Numbered from the stretch's first letter, positions 20,105 through 30,184 are shown. The stretch: 64,000 nt of DNA from an uncultured Bacteroidales bacterium (GCA_910586395.1 CAJUFX010000002.1:215598-279597); one strand, 5' to 3'. The notes: generated from the letters alone by a model not told the origin. Translations and numbers: made by a program.

Positions 20105-23100
20105 ATGAAAAAATCATTTATAGGCTTTTTGCTGGGCGTACTATGTTTGGCATGGGCTAACGCGCAGAGCGTGGATAATTACAAGTTCGCGTCCTCGACG
20201 GGGACGTACACGGCTTTGACGGACGGGACGGCTTTGACGCAGATTCCGTCCGACGGTGATGTGGCGGCTTTCGTTTACAATGCTACGGACAAGGTAACGG
20301 TGGAGAAAGACGATAATCCCGGCCAACGCACGATAGCCGGTATCGATATGGGATTCGATTTCAAGCTCGGCGGCGAAACCTATCGCAAGTTCGCGGTAAC
20401 GGGTTACGGTTATGTTCTTTTGGGCAAGGCCGATGCCGCCATTGAATTTACGGCTTGGGATTTTTTTATGAACAGGATGGACGGCGTATCGACGGCCGTC
20501 GGCATCGCGACCGATGCACCGGTCTATGGTATGGCCGTCCGTTATGCCGTAACGGGAGAGACGGGTTCCAAAGTGCTGACCGTGCAGTTTTCCAATATCA
20601 GTTATGAAGCGGCCGATGCGGCGGACCGGATGCATTATCAGATCAAATTCCATGAATCCGACGGCAGGGTGGAGATGTTGTTCAACGGATATAAGGCATT
20701 GGAAAATTTCAAGGGTCAAAGATTTAATGTGGGTCTTGTAGCGGGCGGAAAATGTCATTTCAGGGTGCCGGAAGGCGATTACGCTACGACGGAGTACGAT
20801 GCTAGTACGACATTTAACAGATGGGATCTGCCCGCCTTTCCGGCCGGTCTGACCTATACGTTTTCATTGCCGGATCCTTGCGTTGTACCGACCTACGTTG
20901 TTACGGACATCAAACTGACACCCAAGAGCAACGAAATGGGCATAGAGGTTTTTGTCGATACGGCGGGCAAGCGGGCCGATGGCGTTTTGCTCATCGTTTC
21001 AGACAAGGAGATTACAGAATCACCTGAAGGTATGAATTTTATAAAAGGGCAGGAAGCTTTGGGCGGTACGGTATTGGCGGTCGGGAGTTGGGATGATTTT
21101 GACCTCAGAACCTTGGATCGTACGCGTTTGGCATTTACGCATGGCGACAGTAAACGCGAGCCGCTCCATCCGAATACGACGTATCATTACACGGTTTACA
21201 TGGCCAATACGAAAGGCTGTATAGCGCGTTATACGGAACCGACCCGTCACGTGGCCGCCACGGCCACGACGGCACCGGACGAACTGAAAATCACCGGGGC
21301 TTCGCTCAGCGAAATGACATTCTCGGCCAAGGCCAACGGCTTGAACGAGGCAATCGCCATTTTGATGACGACCGGCCAAGGGACGGACGAGAACGGCAAC
21401 CGCGTTTATACGGGTAATTATGCCGAAATCCCGGCCGACGCCGCAGTAGGCGACAAATTCACGACCTCTTATACGATAAGAGGCAACACCATTACCGATA
21501 CGACAGAGGTCTTGTATGTAGGCGCGGCCGGTGCGGCCATCACCTGCCCCGTGGCTTTGGAAAATAACCGGATTTATTATTTCGGAGCGGTCAGCAAGGG
21601 CAAGGACAACGGGGCTTATTCCACGCTGACGGCTCAGGCCGCCCCCCGTCTTACACCGGCTATCTTGCCGTTTACCGACAATTTCAAGAAGAATCTGTCC
21701 GGAGCGGAGGATAATCCGTTTATCGGCGGTTGGAAAGATACGAGAAATTTTGAAGTCAGCGGCGGTCAAGAAATAGACGGTGTCGTCAGCACGATGACGG
21801 CCGGACCGGCGGAAGCCGTTTTGGTCATCCCGGCTTTGGATTTTCCGCAAGACTCTAACGTGCTTGTGAATATATCCTATAGCCTTGACCCTTATAGCTA
21901 TAATTCAAATAAGGTGGCGGGCGATTCCATCTGTCTTGAAATCAGTACGGACGGCGGAAAGACGTTCAAGACGTTGAAAGCCGTGCATAAAGAGACGGAT
22001 AATATGACCTTGGGCAAGGTCATCCTGAGCGATTACTTGGGCGCCAAGCAGGCGGTGTTGCGTTTGCGCGCGGTCTGCGCCAATACGGACAAGGCGTTCA
22101 ACATAAAGGTGTCGAACATCACGGTTACAGCCCTGCCGTTCTGTCCCGCACCGGGGGCACCGCGTGTTTCCGCCGTTTACGGCGGTACGTTGGGCCTGAC
22201 CTGGAATGCCGGCGAGAATGGCGAAACGCAGTGGAACATCAGTACGGCGCCGGCCGCGGCCGAAGGCCGGGAACCGGCTTGGAGCCGTCCCAATCTCGTG
22301 GAGCAAAAACCGTACTATCTGACCGGCCTTGACGACAGCGAGACGTACAACGTCCGCGTACAGGCCGTCTGTGCGGGCGGCCGTACGAGCGGCTGGGTCG
22401 AAAGTCAGGTAAAGGCCGGCCGCGTACCCTCGTTTACGGAAGATTTCAATGGGCTAGAATTTGAAGCAGACTATTACGGCGAGATGAAGCCGCAAGTCCC
22501 GGCAAACTGGAAGACAGGCTATCATTATATCTCATCGTGGAGCGGTCCATCTACCTCGTGGTATGGCGGAAACGCCAAATTCTATGCATATAAGACCAAG
22601 GAGGCGGTAACGGCCGAGGCGGCCGGCTACAATGGCTCGTTGGCTTTCGACATGCAACATAATTCCGGTTATATAGAGTTGTTGCAGACACCTATGGTCG
22701 AACTGAATCCGGCTGAAAAACCGCACCTGACGTTCGACGCGGCTTTCGGCAGTTGGATAGACGATGCGTTCGTCGCCATGCCAGCTGAAAGCCAAAAGGA
22801 TACGATGCGCCTCGCGATGTGGGTCTGCGATTCCGGACGGTTCAACATCGCCGATGTGCCCGTCAGAGATTGGCGGATAGCGGAACTGGCTACGTGGCAT
22901 GCCGGCAAGACGATGACCGTCGATCTGTCGGAATATATCAGCGAAGCCAAGGTGGTTTCGGTAGCCATGGCCGTTTATACGGAACCTGTTGCCGGCAAGG
23001 AGGCCCACATGCTCTACCTCGACAACATCGGCATTGTCAATACCAAGCCGCTGGCGCGTAGCGTCAAAGTGGCCAAACTGAGTGCCGAAGACGCCACGAT

Positions 23101-24451
23101 TCAGTGGGTGGCCGATAAGAATGTGGAGAAATGGCTCGTCAAACTGGAAGGTGGCTCGCTGACCGCGCCGCGTTTCTTTACGGATGTGACCGGCAACACG
23201 CAACTTATCGATGGGCTGGAAGCTGAAAAAACTTATACGGCTTCGGTAACGCCTGCGTCCAACGGTGAGACGGCCGGGGCGGCGCTTTGGGTATCGGTAA
23301 CCTTCAAGACGCCCGCCGCGTCTTGCGACGAACCGACCGGTCTGACGGTGTCGGGTATCGAACAGAAATCGGCCGTGTTGACATGGCGGGGTGAAGCCGC
23401 CGACGGTTATTACGTACGCTATCGTTCCGTGGCCGCGGCAGGGGCTGAGGCGATGCCGTGGATAGAGGTTCGGATTAAAGCGGGTACGGCCTATACGATG
23501 AGAGGTTTGGTGCCGGCTACGGAGTACGAATGCGAAGTACAGGGCGTTTGCAGCGAGGTGGCGGACTTTTACAGCGACTGGGTGGCGTTGGAAGGCGGTT
23601 TTATGACCAAAGCCATTACCTGCTTCGCGCCGACCGAGTTGCGTTGTCCGGAAGCTACAATCGGTACCAAGACGGCGAAGGTGTCGTGGACCGGCACGTC
23701 CGGCAACTATCAGGTGGCCTGGACGCTGAACGGTACTGACGACTGGACCTGTGGCGCGATGGTATCCGAAGCCGCCTATACGATTACGGGGCTGAATTAT
23801 AATCAATCATACACATTCAAGGTGCGCGGCGTATGCGCGGCGGGCGACAGCAGCGAATGGAGCGAAGGAAAGAACTTCCGCACGCTACAGCGTCCGGCCT
23901 GCGCCGCGCCGGCCAACCTGCGCGTCGAGGCCTTGACGCAGACCTCGGCCGACCTCAAGTGGGATTACGCCGAAGCCGAGGAAGACGACTTGGCCAGCTT
24001 TACGTTGCGTCACCGCGAAGCTTCGGTGCAGGCCTGGGACTCCATCAAGGAAGTCCACGGTACGGCCTACGCCATCAAGGACATGAAACCGCAGACAGCC
24101 TATATCTGGAACGTCATGGCGCTCTGCCGTGACGACCGCAACAGCGAATGGCTCAATGTCCGCTTCACGACCTTGGCGGAAAAGACCGATGACACGACGG
24201 CCGTCGAAGATTTGAAACGGGCATCCGGCCTTTATGTGGCGGCTTCTCAGGGTCAGGTTCACGTCATGAACCCGAAAGCGGTTCAGATTGACAACATCCG
24301 CATCTATTCGGTGGTCGGCCGCCGTTTGGAACACTATGTAATCCGCAGCAACGATAACGTGATACTGACTACGGGCGTCCGCAACCGCGTGGCGGTGGTC
24401 GAAGTGGAGAGCGCCGGACGCTTCATCCGTTTCAAAATAATGTTGCCGTAA
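20105..24451 (+). CDS. Very large exported protein with fibronectin type III repeats
   Basis: This 1448-residue protein starts with a signal peptide close to that of the protein at 13046 (F-L-L-G-V-L-C-L-A, cleavage before Q-S-V-D). An N-terminal beta-rich domain (about 25-250; F-D-F-K-L-G-G-E-T-Y) is not found in the shorter paralogue. The middle and C-terminal parts are homologous to it: jelly-roll-like segments (I-P-A-L-D-F-P-Q-D-S-N-V, L-E-I-S-T-D-G-G-K-T-F-K) and at least four FN3-like repeats between about 990 and 1360. The last 80 residues match the shared C-terminal domain but are more diverged. Likely a T9SS-exported surface adhesin or binding protein; ligand unknown. Confidence 0.75.
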   Translation: MKKSFIGFLLGVLCLAWANAQSVDNYKFASSTGTYTALTDGTALTQIPSDGDVAAFVYNATDKVTVEKDDNPGQRTIAGIDMGFDFKLGGETYRKFAVTGYGYVLLGKADAAIEFTAWDFFMNRMDGVSTAVGIATDAPVYGMAVRYAVTGETGSKVLTVQFSNISYEAADAADRMHYQIKFHESDGRVEMLFNGYKALENFKGQRFNVGLVAGGKCHFRVPEGDYATTEYDASTTFNRWDLPAFPAGLTYTFSLPDPCVVPTYVVTDIKLTPKSNEMGIEVFVDTAGKRADGVLLIVSDKEITESPEGMNFIKGQEALGGTVLAVGSWDDFDLRTLDRTRLAFTHGDSKREPLHPNTTYHYTVYMANTKGCIARYTEPTRHVAATATTAPDELKITGASLSEMTFSAKANGLNEAIAILMTTGQGTDENGNRVYTGNYAEIPADAAVGDKFTTSYTIRGNTITDTTEVLYVGAAGAAITCPVALENNRIYYFGAVSKGKDNGAYSTLTAQAAPRLTPAILPFTDNFKKNLSGAEDNPFIGGWKDTRNFEVSGGQEIDGVVSTMTAGPAEAVLVIPALDFPQDSNVLVNISYSLDPYSYNSNKVAGDSICLEISTDGGKTFKTLKAVHKETDNMTLGKVILSDYLGAKQAVLRLRAVCANTDKAFNIKVSNITVTALPFCPAPGAPRVSAVYGGTLGLTWNAGENGETQWNISTAPAAAEGREPAWSRPNLVEQKPYYLTGLDDSETYNVRVQAVCAGGRTSGWVESQVKAGRVPSFTEDFNGLEFEADYYGEMKPQVPANWKTGYHYISSWSGPSTSWYGGNAKFYAYKTKEAVTAEAAGYNGSLAFDMQHNSGYIELLQTPMVELNPAEKPHLTFDAAFGSWIDDAFVAMPAESQKDTMRLAMWVCDSGRFNIADVPVRDWRIAELATWHAGKTMTVDLSEYISEAKVVSVAMAVYTEPVAGKEAHMLYLDNIGIVNTKPLARSVKVAKLSAEDATIQWVADKNVEKWLVKLEGGSLTAPRFFTDVTGNTQLIDGLEAEKTYTASVTPASNGETAGAALWVSVTFKTPAASCDEPTGLTVSGIEQKSAVLTWRGEAADGYYVRYRSVAAAGAEAMPWIEVRIKAGTAYTMRGLVPATEYECEVQGVCSEVADFYSDWVALEGGFMTKAITCFAPTELRCPEATIGTKTAKVSWTGTSGNYQVAWTLNGTDDWTCGAMVSEAAYTITGLNYNQSYTFKVRGVCAAGDSSEWSEGKNFRTLQRPACAAPANLRVEALTQTSADLKWDYAEAEEDDLASFTLRHREASVQAWDSIKEVHGTAYAIKDMKPQTAYIWNVMALCRDDRNSEWLNVRFTTLAEKTDDTTAVEDLKRASGLYVAASQGQVHVMNPKAVQIDNIRIYSVVGRRLEHYVIRSNDNVILTTGVRNRVAVVEVESAGRFIRFKIMLP

Positions 24452-24574
24452 TTTGTTGTAATTTGGACTTTATAGTCCGGGTGTTTGTGATGAGGCCGGT
24501 TCCCCTTGATTGGGGGCCGGCTTCCTGAGGCGGCCGCCGGAGCGGCGGTTCAAGCCAGATAAAAAAGTGACGTT

Positions 24575-26287
24575 ATGAAAAGATGGTATGTTTTGACGGC
24601 CTTGTGTACGGGGCTGTTGTTGAATGTTTCTTTGTACGGACAGAACCGTGTGTCCGTACGGCCGTGCCCGAAAGCCGTTTTGCTGGAGGAACAGACCGGT
24701 TTGGGTTGCGGCAATTGTCCCGACGGAGCGGCCATGATCGCGACGCTTAAAGCACGTATGGGAGCCGGTCTGCAAGTCATCGCCTACCATGCGGGTCATT
24801 ATGCCGAACCCGGCAACGGCAAGCCGGATTTCCGCACCTGGCAGGGCGACAGCCTTTTGGCTTCGCTTTGGGGCGAATACGGTTATCCGCAGGGCGAAAT
24901 AGAACGCGTGTATTTCCCATTCAGTCCGGGTTTGATGGCGGTCGGACGCGGCCATTGGGCTTCGGCCGTCGAGAGCCGGTTGTCCGATACGGCGACGGTC
25001 AATCTGTATGTGGCAGCCACGTTGGACGCCTCTACGCGCGAGTTGAAGGTGGAAGTGGAGGGCTATTACGTCCGGGCTTCGGATTCGGTCGCCAACTTTT
25101 TGCATGTGGCTTTGGTTCAGAACCATATCGCCGGCCCGCAAAACGGGGCGCCGGCCGGCTATCTGCACGAGCACGTCTTCCGCGATTTCCTGACGCCGCT
25201 GTGGGGCGACACGCTGACGGCCGTCCAGACGGGCGACCGCTTTTCCAAGACCTATGCCTATACGGTGCCGGCCGACTACCGCGGCGTGGCGGCTGAAACG
25301 CGCCATTTGGAACTCGTGGTCTTTGTCTCGGCGGGTCGCGACGACGTACTGAACGCCACGGGTTGTAAACCTGTTTTGCTTAATGTCAACGATCCGGCGG
25401 CGGCAGTTTTGACGCTGGATCCTTTACCCAAACGTTACGGTGCCTGCGCTTTTGAAGCCGCCTTGGAAAACGGGTACAACGACACGATCAAGCGCATCGG
25501 ATACGAGGTAACGCTCAATGGCGAAAAGACATCCTATGAAATGGACGTAGCGGTGCCGCCCTACGAAAAGGAGGCGGTCACGTTGCTGATAAACGCCTAT
25601 GACCCGGCGGCTCAGAACACGATAACGTTCCGCATCACGGCTTTGAACGGCACGGCTTATAACGGCGCGTCGGTGCAGGCGACGTTCAACGAACCTTTGC
25701 CCGTGGTTTCGCCTTTGATGGTGGAACTTTCCACAGACGCACGTCCCGAGGAATGTTATTGGTATGTGGCCGATCAGACGGGCGAAATCCTGTACGAATT
25801 CGGGCCATATGACAGTAAAGAGCCGATTTCGGTAACGGAGGGTTTGAAATTTGTACCCGGCATATACAGTCTGTATTTCCGCGACACGAAATGGAACGGT
25901 TGGCAAGAGCGGCCGCGCGGTTCTTATAAAATCAAGGATTTCGAGGGAAAAATGGTGGCGCAGAACTACGACCTGCGCGACAAGGGCGATATTGTGGCCG
26001 TCCGTGTCACGAAGCAGGCCACCGGCCACGATACGACGTCCGTAGAAGACCTGCGGGCGCAGTCCGGCCTGTATGTGAGGGCGGCGCGAGGGCAAATCCA
26101 TGTCATGAATCCGCAAGCGGTACGTATCGACAACATCCGAATCTATTCGACGGCAGGCGCGTGCTTGGAATCCCATGCCGTCCGCGGCAACGGCTCTGTA
26201 ACCTTGCCCGTGGCCGTCCGCAACCGCGTGGCGGTGGTGGAAGTGGAGAGCGCCGGCCGCTTCTTCCGCTTCAAATTGCTGTTGTAA
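24575..26287 (+). CDS. Omp28-like exported protein (intact paralogue)
   Basis: This 570-residue protein has a signal peptide, then an Omp28-family thioredoxin-like domain with C-G-N-C-P near residue 49 (L-L-E-E-Q-T-G-L-G-C-G-N-C-P). Omp28-type proteins are outer-membrane proteins of Porphyromonas and relatives with putative adhesin roles; the CxxCP pair hints at a redox fold. A middle beta domain and a segment with K-W-N-G-W precede the C-terminal 80 residues, which are nearly identical to those of the FN3 protein at 13046, including 146 identical nucleotides. It is the last gene of the surface-protein cluster; a strong terminator follows. Confidence 0.78.
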   Translation: MKRWYVLTALCTGLLLNVSLYGQNRVSVRPCPKAVLLEEQTGLGCGNCPDGAAMIATLKARMGAGLQVIAYHAGHYAEPGNGKPDFRTWQGDSLLASLWGEYGYPQGEIERVYFPFSPGLMAVGRGHWASAVESRLSDTATVNLYVAATLDASTRELKVEVEGYYVRASDSVANFLHVALVQNHIAGPQNGAPAGYLHEHVFRDFLTPLWGDTLTAVQTGDRFSKTYAYTVPADYRGVAAETRHLELVVFVSAGRDDVLNATGCKPVLLNVNDPAAAVLTLDPLPKRYGACAFEAALENGYNDTIKRIGYEVTLNGEKTSYEMDVAVPPYEKEAVTLLINAYDPAAQNTITFRITALNGTAYNGASVQATFNEPLPVVSPLMVELSTDARPEECYWYVADQTGEILYEFGPYDSKEPISVTEGLKFVPGIYSLYFRDTKWNGWQERPRGSYKIKDFEGKMVAQNYDLRDKGDIVAVRVTKQATGHDTTSVEDLRAQSGLYVRAARGQIHVMNPQAVRIDNIRIYSTAGACLESHAVRGNGSVTLPVAVRNRVAVVEVESAGRFFRFKLLL

Positions 26288-26321
26288 AGTTGATTCGAGA
26301 CCTTGATAAAGGCTGGCAGGG

Positions 26322-26364
26322 GGGTGTCCCGTCGCGTGAACCGACGGGATGCACCCTTGTTTTA
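26322..26364 (+). terminator. Rho-independent terminator after the surface-protein cluster
   Basis: GGGTGTCCCGTCG (26322-26334) pairs with CGACGGGATGCACCC (26342-26356), with a small bulge and a short loop, followed by TTGTTTTATTTTA. Confidence 0.8.
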
Positions 26365-26387
26365 TTTTATTGGCGGCATTATTTTTG
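26357..26387 (+). promoter_or_regulatory. Promoter of era
   Basis: TTG at 26357-26359, a 20-nt spacer and TATTTTTG at 26380-26387 fit the Bacteroidetes consensus. The era start is 29 nt downstream. The -33 box overlaps the T-rich tail of the preceding terminator. Confidence 0.65.
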
Positions 26388-26416
26388 TAATTTTATGCAT
26401 TTAAACGACGAAATTT

Positions 26417-27370
26417 ATGGTGAACCGCCCCGAATCCGACGCGCCGCAAACCAAGGCCGAAATACCGCAGTCTGAAGCGCCGCAAGCCCGGCCCCCGATG
26501 AAAGCCGGCTATGTGAGCATCATCGGCAACCCCAACGCAGGTAAGTCCACGTTGCTCAACGCATTGATAGGCGAAACCCTCAGCATTACGACGCCCAAGG
26601 CGCAGACCACGCGCCACCGTATCCTCGGCATCCTCAACGGCCCGCAGTACCAGATTGTGTTTTCCGACACGCCGGGCATGGTTCACCCGCATTACAAATT
26701 GCAGGAGAGCATGTTGGAAGCTGTTGAAGACAGTCTTTCCGACGCCGACGTCTTCCTGCTCATTTCCGACCGGGGCGAGGCGTTCAAGAACACCGACATC
26801 ATCGAAAAAGTCAAGGCGAGCGGCAAGCCGGTCATCCTGTTGGTCAATAAAATAGACTTGTCGGATCAGACGGAAATAGCGCAAAGGCTACAACAGTGGC
26901 AGGCCGAATGGCCCCAAGCGGAGCTGTTGCCGGTCTCGGCCCTGCACAAGTTCAACATGCAGACCGTTGTGGAAAAAATCCTGCGGCAGCTGCCCGAACA
27001 TCCGGCTTATTTCCCCGAAGATGAGCTTTCCGATCGCAACATGCGTTTTTTCGTATCGGAAATCATACGCGAAAAATTGTTGCTTTACTACCAGAAAGAA
27101 ATTCCGTATTCGGTGGAGGTCGTCGTGGAGGCCTACGAAGAGAAGCCGCATATCGACCATATCCGCACGTTGATTTTCGTGGAAAAGGAATCGCAGAAAG
27201 GCATCATCATCGGGCCGAACGGCGTGGCCATCAAGCGGCTCGGTACGGAGGCCCGGCGACGCATCGAACAGTTCACGGGTAAAAAAGCGTTTTTGGAAAT
27301 TCAGGTTAAAGTGCTGAAAAACTGGCGTAACAGTGAGAATGCGTTGAAGCAGTTCGGCTATATCGCGTAG
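26417..27370 (+). CDS. era: GTPase Era
   Basis: Era is an essential GTPase that binds 16S rRNA and checks 30S subunit maturation. The 317-residue protein carries G1 (G-N-P-N-A-G-K-S-T), a T-T-R-H-R effector region, G3 (D-T-P-G) and G4 (N-K-I-D), then a C-terminal KH domain (G-I-I-I-G-P-N-G-V-A-I-K-R-L-G). About 20 extra N-terminal residues rich in Pro, Glu and Gln precede the GTPase fold (A-G-Y-V-S-I-I-G), so a shorter start at the internal ATG before K-A-G-Y is possible. It has its own promoter and is separated from neighbours by clear gaps. Confidence 0.95.
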   Translation: MVNRPESDAPQTKAEIPQSEAPQARPPMKAGYVSIIGNPNAGKSTLLNALIGETLSITTPKAQTTRHRILGILNGPQYQIVFSDTPGMVHPHYKLQESMLEAVEDSLSDADVFLLISDRGEAFKNTDIIEKVKASGKPVILLVNKIDLSDQTEIAQRLQQWQAEWPQAELLPVSALHKFNMQTVVEKILRQLPEHPAYFPEDELSDRNMRFFVSEIIREKLLLYYQKEIPYSVEVVVEAYEEKPHIDHIRTLIFVEKESQKGIIIGPNGVAIKRLGTEARRRIEQFTGKKAFLEIQVKVLKNWRNSENALKQFGYIA

Positions 27371-27712
27371 CGGACAACGGGCGGTGACGGTAACGCCAAT
27401 GATGTCATTGGCCATACGCACTTATAAATATATGAAAAACAGTTGTTAATAGATAATCGTGAGGCAGGTGTGAGGTAAATGTGAGGCGGAAACCGTTCGG
27501 ATGTGAGGTTAAAATAAGACGGACTGAAGGCGGAAAGCGGCTGTCGGCCGCCAAAAACCGTAATTTCGCCTTATCTTTGTATGTCAAGACATCGCCTCTG
27601 CATTCGGCTGAATCAAAACGGGCTTCGAAGAGGAACGTTTTGTGCCACGGCATAGTTCAAGCGAGCTTGACTCTGTCCGTTTGGCTGAAATAATAAAATT
27701 AATAAAGTGAAA
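27371..27712 (+). promoter_or_regulatory. Leader region of the S8 protease gene
   Basis: This 342-nt gap holds no convincing gene. A -7 box TATCTTTG lies at 27572-27579, without a clear -33. Further down, at 27648-27669, CGGCATA followed by CAAGCGAGCTTG nearly matches an element at 34440-34462, also between a TATCTTTG box and a start codon. Short open frames here lack ribosome-binding or codon-use support. Confidence 0.45.
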
Positions 27713-30115
27713 ATGAAAAAAACACATGTTTTTATGCGCCTTTGTTTGGGCTTAAGTCTGTTGTTCGTCGCATGCGGTCTGTCGGTGGCTCAAGACAAGC
27801 GGACGAATCGCGCGCAGACGACCCTTTCGGCCGAAACCCGGATGTTTCTGATCGAGTGGCGGTCGTTTCAAGGAAAAAGCGTTTCCGAACTCAAATCGGA
27901 CGAAGCGTTCGAGGCCGTGCGGGAACATTACGGCATCAGGATGGTGACCGACGCGCGGACGAAGTCCGAGACGCCGATGTTGCCGGTATGGGTAACGTTC
28001 CGTTCGGCTGACGCCTCGGGACCGGCTCTGAAGGCAGCCGAGGCTTTGGGATTCAAGGTGCAGACCAAATTGAAGACCGTCTGCACGGGTTTGATACCCG
28101 TTAATAAAGTAGAGGCCTTGGGAACCGTGGAAGGTGTCCGTCAGGTGCAGGCGGGGCAACGCGGGGAGATCCGGATGGATTTGAGCCGCAAGGCGACAGG
28201 AATAGACAGCATACAGGATTATGGCGTGCTTGATATGCCTGAAATATCTTCCTTTCGGGGCGAGGGCGTCGTGGTTGGTATTGTGGACGGCGGCATCGAA
28301 TACGCGCATCCTAATTTTTACGATCCCGACGATACGAGCCGTTTCCGCATCCGTCGCGTATGGTCGCAGCGGGAAAAGAATGGTTTGCCGCCCGCCGGCT
28401 ACGATTACGGCGTCGAGTACAGGGAGCGCGACGAGATTCTGTCGGCCGGCTATTCCAAAGACGACGAGACGCACGGCACGCACGTGACGGGCATCGCCGC
28501 CGGTTCGGGTTGCGGCAACGAGTTTAAAGGCATCGCTTCCAAGGCCGATTTGGTCGTGGTGCCGACCACGTTGGTAAATGAAGATGTATTGGACGGCGTC
28601 GCCTATATCCGTGCTTATGCCGAAGAAGTCGGCAAACCTTGTGTCGTGAATCTGAGCATCGGTGCCCATTTGGGGCCGCACGACGGCACTTCGGCCTTTG
28701 ACCGGGCGTTGGACGAGATGAAAGCCCCCGGCTTTGTCGTCGTGGGGGCGGCCGGCAACGAGGGCGATACGCCCTTGTATCTCGGTTATGATTTCGTGCC
28801 GTCCACGGACGATACGGTTTTTTATACCCAATTGGATTTCGGCTACTATAAGGCGACTTACGTGGATGTCTGGAGCCATGACAGCCTGCCGGTTTCGGTG
28901 GAAGTGTCGCTTTTGAGACGGCTGGAGGGTGTATTCGCCGAAAGCACCGGTTTCTATTCCACGACGGAAACGATGGAGAGTACGAAAACCTTGAGCGTGC
29001 CGGAGGGTTCCATCGCGGTCAGGATGGTGCCTGAAAAGGATGCGGTCAACGGCAAGTACCGTATGATGATGCGGGTGGATGCCAGTGGATTGAATGTGTC
29101 GGGTTCGTATGCGAGTTATATCGTATGCATAGCGGTCAAGACCGAACGCCCCGATAAGCCGACGCGCGTCCACATGTGGGCGAATACCGGTACGTTCGCG
29201 CAGTTCCAGCATCCGACAATCACCTCCGTGGAGGGTCGGAAAGATCATACGGTGGGTGAAATCGGCGGTACGTCCAACAGCATCCTGACCGTCGGCTCGT
29301 TCAATACGAGAGGCGCCTGGACCAGCGTTTCCGGCGGTAAGGTCGATTACAGTTACATGTTGCCCGCCGACACGCTTTCTTACTTTTCAAGCCACGGGCC
29401 GCTGGCCGACGGTCGCGTCAAGCCGGATATCACGGCGCCGGGCGCCTATATCGTCTCTTCGCTTAACAGCCATTATAACGGAACCCCTTCGAATGAAAAA
29501 GTGGCTTTGACCTATAAAAACGGTCAGGCTTATCCGTTCGGCGTCATGATGGGGACGTCCATGGCTTCCCCGGCCGTGACGGGTATTGTGGCGTTGTGTC
29601 TGCAGGTGCGGCCGGACTGGCAGGTGGACAGCCTGTTGCATTATTTGTCGCTGACGGCGTTCAATGACCGGTTTACGGGCGATGTACGGACGAATCCGGG
29701 TAACGATTGGGGCCGCGGCAAGATCAACGCGCTGGCTTTGCTGACGGCGGCGTTGAAAGGCGCGACGGATCTGCCGGTGGAAGAAGTGCGCGCGGCGGTG
29801 GAAGGCCGCGGCATGCTGGTCTATCCCAACCCCAACAACGGGCATTTCCACGTGCTGTTGCCCGATTGGGGCAGGGAAGTCCGTCTGCAGGTGGTCGATC
29901 GCGGCGGCCGCGTGGTGTGTGAACGTCAGGTGCGGGCGGCCGGTTCGCCCGTCGAAATGACGGTGCCGGGCCTCGAAAGCGGCTTGTATATATTGCGCGC
30001 GGCCGATGCGGCCGATGCGGCGGCTTCGGGCAACGCGATGGCGGGGCGTGCGGGCGTTTCGGACGTTTCGGGTCATGCGGCCGGCGGCATGGCGACAAAA
30101 CTCATCATCCGATAG
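27713..30115 (+). CDS. Exported subtilisin-like serine protease (S8) with T9SS tail
   Basis: This 800-residue protein, started at the ATG at 27713 (a GTG lies two codons upstream), has a signal peptide ending near V-A-Q. The S8 triad is complete: Asp in G-I-V-D-G-G-I, His in D-E-T-H-G-T-H-V-T-G, Ser in G-T-S-M-A-S-P-A, plus the oxyanion Asn in G-A-A-G-N-E-G. A large insertion between the Asn and Ser blocks is common in Bacteroidetes subtilases. A T9SS-type domain follows (V-Y-P-N-P-N-N-G-H-F). It is odd: an Ala/Gly/Ser-rich insert of about 30 residues interrupts it before the final T-K-L-I-I-R. Probably secreted or surface-bound, acting in protein breakdown that could feed amino-acid fermentation. 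Confidence 0.88.
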   Translation: MKKTHVFMRLCLGLSLLFVACGLSVAQDKRTNRAQTTLSAETRMFLIEWRSFQGKSVSELKSDEAFEAVREHYGIRMVTDARTKSETPMLPVWVTFRSADASGPALKAAEALGFKVQTKLKTVCTGLIPVNKVEALGTVEGVRQVQAGQRGEIRMDLSRKATGIDSIQDYGVLDMPEISSFRGEGVVVGIVDGGIEYAHPNFYDPDDTSRFRIRRVWSQREKNGLPPAGYDYGVEYRERDEILSAGYSKDDETHGTHVTGIAAGSGCGNEFKGIASKADLVVVPTTLVNEDVLDGVAYIRAYAEEVGKPCVVNLSIGAHLGPHDGTSAFDRALDEMKAPGFVVVGAAGNEGDTPLYLGYDFVPSTDDTVFYTQLDFGYYKATYVDVWSHDSLPVSVEVSLLRRLEGVFAESTGFYSTTETMESTKTLSVPEGSIAVRMVPEKDAVNGKYRMMMRVDASGLNVSGSYASYIVCIAVKTERPDKPTRVHMWANTGTFAQFQHPTITSVEGRKDHTVGEIGGTSNSILTVGSFNTRGAWTSVSGGKVDYSYMLPADTLSYFSSHGPLADGRVKPDITAPGAYIVSSLNSHYNGTPSNEKVALTYKNGQAYPFGVMMGTSMASPAVTGIVALCLQVRPDWQVDSLLHYLSLTAFNDRFTGDVRTNPGNDWGRGKINALALLTAALKGATDLPVEEVRAAVEGRGMLVYPNPNNGHFHVLLPDWGREVRLQVVDRGGRVVCERQVRAAGSPVEMTVPGLESGLYILRAADAADAAASGNAMAGRAGVSDVSGHAAGGMATKLIIR

Positions 30116-30129
30116 ACAAACCGGCAGGT

Positions 30130-30164
30130 CCGGCGCAGGCCGGCCTGCGCCGGGTCACAGTTTT
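30130..30164 (+). terminator. Terminator after the S8 protease gene
   Basis: CCGGCGCAGG (30130-30139) and CCTGCGCCGG (30144-30153) form a perfect stem with a 4-nt loop. TTTTT follows after 7 nt. Confidence 0.65.
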
Positions 30165-30184
30165 TAAATAAACCGATAACTATT

